Origin: an uncultured Bacteroidales bacterium
Lineage (GTDB): Bacteria; Bacteroidota; Bacteroidia; Bacteroidales; UBA932
NCBI GenBank assembly: GCA_947168525.1
Contig: CAMVMG010000001.1
Location: 434,001 to 498,000, forward strand
DNA: 64,000 bases
Reading direction: 5' to 3'
Positions 58,988 to 64,000 of the stretch are shown piece by piece. A program made the translations under genes and the position numbers. Each line of letters opens with the position of its first letter. Positions within the stretch are counted from its first letter, which is position 1. The notes beneath the pieces were generated by a model that worked only from the letters and a program-made list of their open reading frames with translations, had not been told where the DNA came from and ran no database searches.

Positions 58988-59911
58988 ATGAAAAAATTGT
59001 TCTTTTTGCTGGCTCTTTCATTTGCCACTCTGTCCCTGAGCGCCCAGGACACTTATCTGTTTGCGCAGCGGGACACCTGTTCCCTGTATCTGGATGTATA
59101 TGATGTCACTTCCGGCGCAGAAACTTCCTATCTCGGGAACCCCAAGCCCACCGTCTTGTTCGTCTTCGGCGGCGGCTTTGTCTCGGGCGAGCGGTCTTCC
59201 GATTTCTATCAGGAGTGGTTCAAGACCCTGAACGACAACGGGTACGCCGTGGTCACCATCGATTATCGGCTGGGTATGAAGGGATACAAGGTCCAGAAGG
59301 GGCTTTCCGGGCTCCTGAAGGCGGCCGAGCGGTTCAAGCTCGCGCAGGAGGTGGCCGTGGAGGACGTCTATTCGGCCGTGGCCTTCCTGGCAGCGAACCA
59401 GGACGAGGTGGGGATCGACCCCTCCAACCTGGTTATCGCCGGCAGTTCCGCCGGGGCCATCACCGCCCTGGCCGCGGAGTACAAGATTGTGAACGGAGAG
59501 GCTGCCGGCCTGCCGGAGGGCTTCAATTTCAAGGGGGTGATGTCCTTTGCCGGCGGCATCCTCAGCGATACGGGTGCACCGAAGTACAAGGCGAAACCCT
59601 GTCCCATCCTCTTCCTGCACGGAACGGCCGACGGGGCGGTGGCCTACAACAAGGTGGGCGGCCTGGGAAAAGGCATCTGGGGAAGCAATTATCTAGTGAA
59701 GCAGCTGGACAAGCTGGGGGCCGATTACTGCATCTACCGCTTCACGGACCGTACGCACGACGTGGCGGGCTACATGCAGGCCTGCTGGTCGCTGGAGAAA
59801 GACTTCCTGGAGAAAAACGTAACCCAAGGCGCCCACAGGGTGGTTGACGCCGTGGTGGACGACGCCTCCCTGCCTTCCTGGGGAAACATCACGACGGACG
59901 ACATTTACTAG
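58988..59911 (+). CDS. Secreted alpha/beta-hydrolase (esterase-like)
   Basis: A 307-residue exported protein (MKKLFFLLALSFATLSLSAQ). The oxyanion motif LFVFGGGFVSG, nucleophile elbow IAGSSAGA, the Asp region ILFLHGTAD and His in DRTHDVAGYM mark a BD-FAE/carboxylesterase-type hydrolase. Substrate unknown; a carbohydrate ester or lipid is possible. The start at 58988 is the ATG of the signal peptide; a longer frame from 58955 begins at a non-ATG codon. A strong terminator follows. Confidence 0.85.
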   Translation: MKKLFFLLALSFATLSLSAQDTYLFAQRDTCSLYLDVYDVTSGAETSYLGNPKPTVLFVFGGGFVSGERSSDFYQEWFKTLNDNGYAVVTIDYRLGMKGYKVQKGLSGLLKAAERFKLAQEVAVEDVYSAVAFLAANQDEVGIDPSNLVIAGSSAGAITALAAEYKIVNGEAAGLPEGFNFKGVMSFAGGILSDTGAPKYKAKPCPILFLHGTADGAVAYNKVGGLGKGIWGSNYLVKQLDKLGADYCIYRFTDRTHDVAGYMQACWSLEKDFLEKNVTQGAHRVVDAVVDDASLPSWGNITTDDIY

Positions 59912-59931
59912 TGTTCGGAGACCTTTGCGGC

Positions 59932-59966
59932 GGCCGCCCCGGGAAAGGGCGGCCACTTTTATTTTT
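59932..59966 (+). terminator. Intrinsic terminator after the esterase gene
   Basis: Arms GGCCGCCC and GGGCGGCC around a 7-base loop, followed by a T-rich stretch (ACTTTTATTTTT). Confidence 0.8.
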
Positions 59967-59979
59967 CAAATAAAAACAG

Positions 59980-59987
59980 TATCTTTG
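59980..59987 (+). promoter_or_regulatory. -7 box TATCTTTG for gyrA
   Basis: 26 bases before the ATG at 60014, immediately after the preceding terminator. Confidence 0.65.
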
Positions 59988-60013
59988 CATGTTTATAACA
60001 AGCGAAGAGAATA

Positions 60014-62557
60014 ATGGAAAATAACGAAGAGAAGAATCAGTTCGAAGAGCCCCGGGAAACCGGGTATATCGAGCAGGTGGAGATAGATCACGAAATGCGT
60101 ACCGCCTACATCGACTACTCCATGTCGGTGATCGTGTCCCGTGCACTTCCGGATGCCCGCGACGGCCTCAAGCCCGTACAGCGCCGCGTCCTGTTCGGCA
60201 TGGACAACATGGGCCTGAGTTTCAACGGACAGACCAAGAAGAGCGCCCGTATCGTGGGAGAGGTGATGGGTAAGTATCACCCGCACGGAGACTCCAGCGT
60301 GTACGACGCCATGGTGCGCCTGGGCCAGGAATGGAACCAGCGCTATCCGCTGGTCAAGGGCCAGGGCAACTTCGGCAGTGTGGACGGGGATTCCCCCGCT
60401 GCCATGCGTTATACGGAGGCCAAGCTGCAGAAAATGGCAGAGGACGTCCTGGGAGACATGGACAAAGACACCGTGGACATGACCCTGAACTTCGACGACA
60501 CCCTGGAAGAGCCCACGGTGGTTCCCACCAAGGCTCCGCTGCTGCTCCTGAACGGCGCCTCCGGTATCGCGGTGGGCATGGCCACCAATATGGCACCCCA
60601 TAACCTGGGAGAATGCTGCGATGCCATCTGTGCCTATATCGACAATCCGGAAATCACCACGGACGAACTCATGCAGTATATCAAGGGTCCGGATTTCCCC
60701 ACCGGCGGCATCGTCATGGGAAAAGCCGGCATCAAAGAGGCCTATGAGACCGGCCGCGGCAGGGTGGTGGTGCGTTCCAAGACAGAGATCGAAGTGGACG
60801 AACATGGCCGTGAGACCATCGTGGTCACGGAAATCCCCTACATGGTGAACAAGCGGGAGATGATCGAGAAGATCGCCCAGCTCTCTGACGAAAAGAAGGT
60901 GGAAGGCATCTCTTACATCAACGATGAAAGCTCCCGCGGAGAAACCCGCGTGATCATCCGCCTCAAGCAGGGCACCAACTCCGGCGTGGTGCTCAATATG
61001 CTGTTCAAGTACAGCCCGCTGCAGAGCAGTTTCTCGTTCAACAACGTGGCTCTGGTCAAAGGGCGTCCGCGCACCCTCAGTCTCAAGGAAATCATCGGCC
61101 AGTTCGTGGATTTCCGTCACGAGGTAGTCGTGCGCCGCACCAAGTTCGAGCTGGACAAGGCCTTGAAGCGCGCCCACATCCTGGAAGGCCTCCTGAAGGC
61201 CATGGACATCATCGACGAGATTGTCCACATCATCCGCTACGAGACCAAGAATCGGGAAGACGCCAAGCAGATGCTCCAGGACCGCTACGGTTTCTCGGAA
61301 CCCCAGTCGGCCGCTATCATCGCCCTCACGCTGGGCCAGCTCACCGGACTGGACCGCGAAAAGCTCAAGAACGAGTACGACGACCTCATGCGCTTCATCG
61401 AGCACTGCCAGCTCATCCTGGGCTCGGTGGAGGAGCAGTTCAAGGTGGTCAAAGAAGAAACCATGGACCTCAAGGCCCGTTACGGGGATCCCCGCCGCAC
61501 GGAAATCACCCTGGCCGACGACGAATTTAACCCGGAAGATTTCTATTCCGACGAAGACCAGGTGATTACCATCTCCCATCTGGGCTATATCAAACGCACC
61601 CCGCTCACCGAATTCCGCACCCAGAACCGCGGCGGCGTGGGCATGAAGGGCAGCTCCACCCGGGACGAGGACTTCATCGAACATATCTATATCGCCAATA
61701 ACCACAGCACGCTGCTCCTGTTCACCCAGAAGGGCCGCTGCTACTGGCTCAAGGTGTATGAGGTCCCGGAGGGCAACCGCACCTCCAAGGGCCGGGCCAT
61801 CCAGAATATCCTCATGATTGACCCGGACGACAGCGTCCGCGCATACCTGAACGTGAAGACGCTCAAGGACGAGGATTTTATCAACAACAATTATATCATG
61901 ATGGTCACCCGCCAGGGTGTTGTAAAGAAGACCTCCCTGGAAGCCTATTCCCGTCCCCGCACCAACGGCGTAAACGCCATCAACATCCGCGAGGACGACG
62001 AATTGCTGGAGGCGGTGCTTACCAACGGACGCTGCAATATCATGATTGCCGCCCATAACGGAAGATGCGTAAGATTCGATGAATCAGAGGCTAGGCCTCT
62101 TGGTCGCACATCCACCGGCGTTCGTGGCATCAATCTTGAAGAAGGGGATTATGTGATCGGCGTCGTATGCCAGGATCCGCAGGCAGATGACTCGGCCAAA
62201 CACCAAGTCCTTGCGGTTTCGGAAAACGGTTTCGGCAAACGCTCCGATCCTTTGGAATATCGTCAGACCTCGCGCGGTGCCAAGGGTGTCAAAGCCCTCA
62301 ACATCACGGAGAAAACGGGCAAGCTGGTAGCCATCAAGAACGTCACGGATGAAGACGACCTCATGATTATCAACCGCTCGGGAATGACCATCCGTATGCC
62401 TGTCAGCACCATACGTGTTGCCGGACGTGCCACTCAGGGTGTAAAACTCATTAACATCAAGGAAGGAGACGCAATCGCGGCCATCTCCGTTGTCGCACAC
62501 AGTGACGAAGAGGAATCCCAGGCTGCCGAGAACCAGGAACTTTCCACTAACGAATAA
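60014..62557 (+). CDS. gyrA: DNA gyrase subunit A
   Basis: An 847-residue type II topoisomerase subunit that breaks and rejoins DNA while GyrB uses ATP to add negative supercoils. [23 protein letters not shown] starts the winged-helix domain; the quinolone-determining region is [10 protein letters not shown] with Ser94 and Asp98 in the wild-type positions (E. coli 83 and 87); the catalytic tyrosine is Tyr133 in AAMRYTEAK. The C-terminal beta-pinwheel begins near [15 protein letters not shown], a variant of the GyrA box. Codon choice changes from about 62,055 to the end (more T- and A-ending codons), unlike the rest. A TPR-protein gene follows within 20 bases. Confidence 0.97.
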   Translation: MENNEEKNQFEEPRETGYIEQVEIDHEMRTAYIDYSMSVIVSRALPDARDGLKPVQRRVLFGMDNMGLSFNGQTKKSARIVGEVMGKYHPHGDSSVYDAMVRLGQEWNQRYPLVKGQGNFGSVDGDSPAAMRYTEAKLQKMAEDVLGDMDKDTVDMTLNFDDTLEEPTVVPTKAPLLLLNGASGIAVGMATNMAPHNLGECCDAICAYIDNPEITTDELMQYIKGPDFPTGGIVMGKAGIKEAYETGRGRVVVRSKTEIEVDEHGRETIVVTEIPYMVNKREMIEKIAQLSDEKKVEGISYINDESSRGETRVIIRLKQGTNSGVVLNMLFKYSPLQSSFSFNNVALVKGRPRTLSLKEIIGQFVDFRHEVVVRRTKFELDKALKRAHILEGLLKAMDIIDEIVHIIRYETKNREDAKQMLQDRYGFSEPQSAAIIALTLGQLTGLDREKLKNEYDDLMRFIEHCQLILGSVEEQFKVVKEETMDLKARYGDPRRTEITLADDEFNPEDFYSDEDQVITISHLGYIKRTPLTEFRTQNRGGVGMKGSSTRDEDFIEHIYIANNHSTLLLFTQKGRCYWLKVYEVPEGNRTSKGRAIQNILMIDPDDSVRAYLNVKTLKDEDFINNNYIMMVTRQGVVKKTSLEAYSRPRTNGVNAINIREDDELLEAVLTNGRCNIMIAAHNGRCVRFDESEARPLGRTSTGVRGINLEEGDYVIGVVCQDPQADDSAKHQVLAVSENGFGKRSDPLEYRQTSRGAKGVKALNITEKTGKLVAIKNVTDEDDLMIINRSGMTIRMPVSTIRVAGRATQGVKLINIKEGDAIAAISVVAHSDEEESQAAENQELSTNE

Positions 62558-62576
62558 TCATTAACACTTAATGGAT

Positions 62577-63887
62577 ATGAAAAAGTTATTTCTTGTTCTC
62601 GCACTTGCCTGCTCGCTGCAGGTAGCGTATGCCCAGAAGTCCGACGCCGACATGCAGAAAGCTGTCGACAAGGCCCTTTCTGCTGCCCAGGATGCCAAGA
62701 AGGCTACCAAGCCCGCCACTTGGATGAACCTGGCAAAGGCCTATATGAACGCCTACAACAATCCGCTGGCCAACGTGACCCCCGGCATCGACAAAGCCAC
62801 CTTTGCCATGATGTTCAAGGAGCGTCCCTCCGCAGTGGAAACTGTAGAGCTGGACGGCCAGAGCTTCGAGAAGCAGGTCTTCTCCCACATCAACGTGTTC
62901 TTCAACCCGGCCGGCATGCTCGCCTTTACCGAGGTGTCTCATCCTTCCGTGCAGGGAGACCTGCTGGGAGAGGCCGCCAAGGCCTATGCCAAGGCTTTCG
63001 AACTGGGCGCCAAGGATAAGGACGTAGATCCCAAGTTGCAGGAGGTTGCCAACGCCTACTATAACGACGCCTTCACATACTATAACCTGGGCGATTTCGC
63101 CAAGGCCAGCGATTTGTTCAAGGGTGCAGCCGATGTTTCCCACATGGCTCCTTGCACCGTTCCCAACGACGATGCCGCCTACAACGCTGCTTTCACCGCC
63201 CTCGCCGCCAAGAACTACGACCGCGCAGAGGAATACTACAACAAGTGCCTGGCCAACAACTACACCTCCGAGGGTAACATCTATGCTTCCCTGTCAGAGA
63301 TTGCCCTGGCCAAGGCCGATACCACCGCTGCCAAGAATTACCTGGCAACCGGCCTCACCTCCTATCCTGACAATGCCTCCATCCTCACCAACCTGATCAA
63401 TCTCTACCTGCAGACCAACGAGGATCCTGCCAAGATCGTAGAGCTGCTGGACGAGGCCAAGAAGGCCATGCCGGACAACCCTTCCCTCTATTATGTGGAA
63501 GGTAACATCTACACCGGCATCAAGGACTACGACAAAGCCATCGCCGCCTACAACAAAGGCATCGAAATCAACGACAAGTACGACATGTCTTACTATGGCA
63601 AGGCCATGGTGAACCTGAAGAAGGGAGAAGACCTGGTAGATGAGATGAATGCCCTGGATGTGAAGGAGTGGAAGAAGTACGACGAGCTGCAGGCCCAGCT
63701 TGTAAACGTCTACAAAGAAGCCATTCCCAACTTCGAGAAGGCCTATGAGGTAACTACCCTGAACGAAGTGAAAGAAGCCTGCGCAGACTTCCTCAAGCGT
63801 CTGAACTTCCAGCTTCGCAGCCAGGGCGACGAGTTCCAGAAGGCTTACGAGAAATGGGACGCCATCCTGGGTGGCAACGCTCAGTAG
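62577..63887 (+). CDS. Exported tetratricopeptide-repeat protein
   Basis: A 436-residue exported protein (MKKLFLVLALACSLQVAYAQ). After about residue 110 it is made of degenerate TPR helix pairs, clearest in YYNDAFTYYNLGDFAKASDLF, AAYNAAFTALAAKNYDRAEEYY and YYVEGNIYTGIKDYDKAIAAYN. TPRs bind partner proteins; a periplasmic or outer-membrane assembly role is likely but not specified. The ATG at 62577 gives a standard signal peptide; an ATG two codons upstream (62571) is possible. It follows gyrA by about 20 bases, an arrangement I recall from other Bacteroidales. Confidence 0.85.
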   Translation: MKKLFLVLALACSLQVAYAQKSDADMQKAVDKALSAAQDAKKATKPATWMNLAKAYMNAYNNPLANVTPGIDKATFAMMFKERPSAVETVELDGQSFEKQVFSHINVFFNPAGMLAFTEVSHPSVQGDLLGEAAKAYAKAFELGAKDKDVDPKLQEVANAYYNDAFTYYNLGDFAKASDLFKGAADVSHMAPCTVPNDDAAYNAAFTALAAKNYDRAEEYYNKCLANNYTSEGNIYASLSEIALAKADTTAAKNYLATGLTSYPDNASILTNLINLYLQTNEDPAKIVELLDEAKKAMPDNPSLYYVEGNIYTGIKDYDKAIAAYNKGIEINDKYDMSYYGKAMVNLKKGEDLVDEMNALDVKEWKKYDELQAQLVNVYKEAIPNFEKAYEVTTLNEVKEACADFLKRLNFQLRSQGDEFQKAYEKWDAILGGNAQ

Positions 63888-63911
63888 TTCCTGGAAATCT
63901 ACATACTACTA

Positions 63912-63946
63912 AGGCCCGGAACCCCGCGTTCCGGGCCTTTTTTTTC
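63912..63946. terminator. Intrinsic terminator after the TPR gene
   Basis: Arms AAGGCCCGGAA and TTCCGGGCCTT with a 7-base loop and a run of T; it may also serve the minus-strand gene that ends at 63969. Confidence 0.88.
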
Positions 63947-63968
63947 CTTAGGCTGCGCCATCGGCCCG

Positions 63969-64000
63969 CTACACCCCGTCAAACGCCTTCACGATCTTGG
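63969..64000 (-). CDS. C-terminus of an unidentified minus-strand gene (partial)
   Basis: Read on the minus strand, the last bases encode KIVKAFDGV and a TAG stop, 22 bases from a terminator that would suit its end. Ten codons are too few to name the protein, and even the frame is only likely, not certain. Confidence 0.3.
   Translation of the reverse strand, partial: KIVKAFDGV

Noticed and set aside
60014..62557. Quinolone-resistance substitution in gyrA
   Set aside because: Ser94 and Asp98 occupy the E. coli 83 and 87 positions unchanged.

Overview
The window looks like a chromosomal segment of a GC-rich member of the Bacteroidales. The signs are many start-proximal promoters with the Bacteroidota -7 box TAnnTTTG, lipoproteins with an acidic residue after the cysteine, an S46 dipeptidyl-peptidase, NamZ, DUF4837, DUF4922 and DUF6515 proteins, and a GH9/esterase pair. 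A GC-rich gut lineage such as Rikenellaceae/Alistipes or a related uncultured group fits, but the sequence alone does not settle the genus. Most of the window is ordinary core chromosome; no prophage, integrase, complete insertion sequence, rRNA operon or CRISPR array is visible.

Layout. 1-4.5 kb: the 3' end of glutamate dehydrogenase, then an operon of an M49-like lipoprotein with a destroyed zinc site, a DASS carboxylate transporter and an OprP-like porin. 4.6-8.1 kb (minus): ruvX, def, phosphohexomutase and a LysM/M23 endopeptidase. 8.1-12.9 kb: M23 factor, dxr, rseP, DUF4837 lipoprotein, then tRNA-Glu, rpsT and tRNA-Pro. 13-16.8 kb (minus): a secreted GH9 glucanase and CE1-like esterase. 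17-20.2 kb: a tight four-gene operon of HprK-like kinase, S26-type Ser-His peptidase, PqqD-like protein and ABC exporter, which looks like a RiPP-type peptide maturation/export system without a recognisable cyclase or precursor. 20.5-24.9 kb: tRNA-Asn, a membrane-anchored HU-like protein, acyl-ACP thioesterase, AspT-family transporter and Nudix hydrolase. 24.9-32 kb: a cell-wall module with a DUF4922-SpoIID fusion coupled to an AmpG-like transporter, facing a murI-namZ-DUF6515 operon across a palindromic MITE-like element. 32-43.9 kb: second AspT paralogue, prfB, an MMPL transporter, a UvrD-family helicase, a secreted PAP2-PAP2-GH43 triple fusion, and nicotinate phosphoribosyltransferase. 43.9-50.3 kb: nucleoside phosphorylase, a C26 amidohydrolase operon, a GH3 remnant beside an orphan promoter, a DMT exporter and a DPP11-like S46 peptidase. 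50.5-55.8 kb: the metY-metX-thrA methionine operon divergent from an Lrp-type regulator. 55.8-64 kb: LolA-like carrier, Clp ATPase, a 42-codon gene, secreted esterase, gyrA and a TPR protein.

The genes suggest a saccharolytic, amino-acid-using host-associated anaerobe that recycles peptidoglycan, trims xylan/cellulose-type polymers and takes up dicarboxylates. The most unusual items are the kinase/peptidase/PqqD/ABC operon, the double phosphatase-glycosidase fusion, the zinc-less M49 protein, the DUF4922-SpoIID fusion, and the palindromic element sitting exactly between two stop codons.
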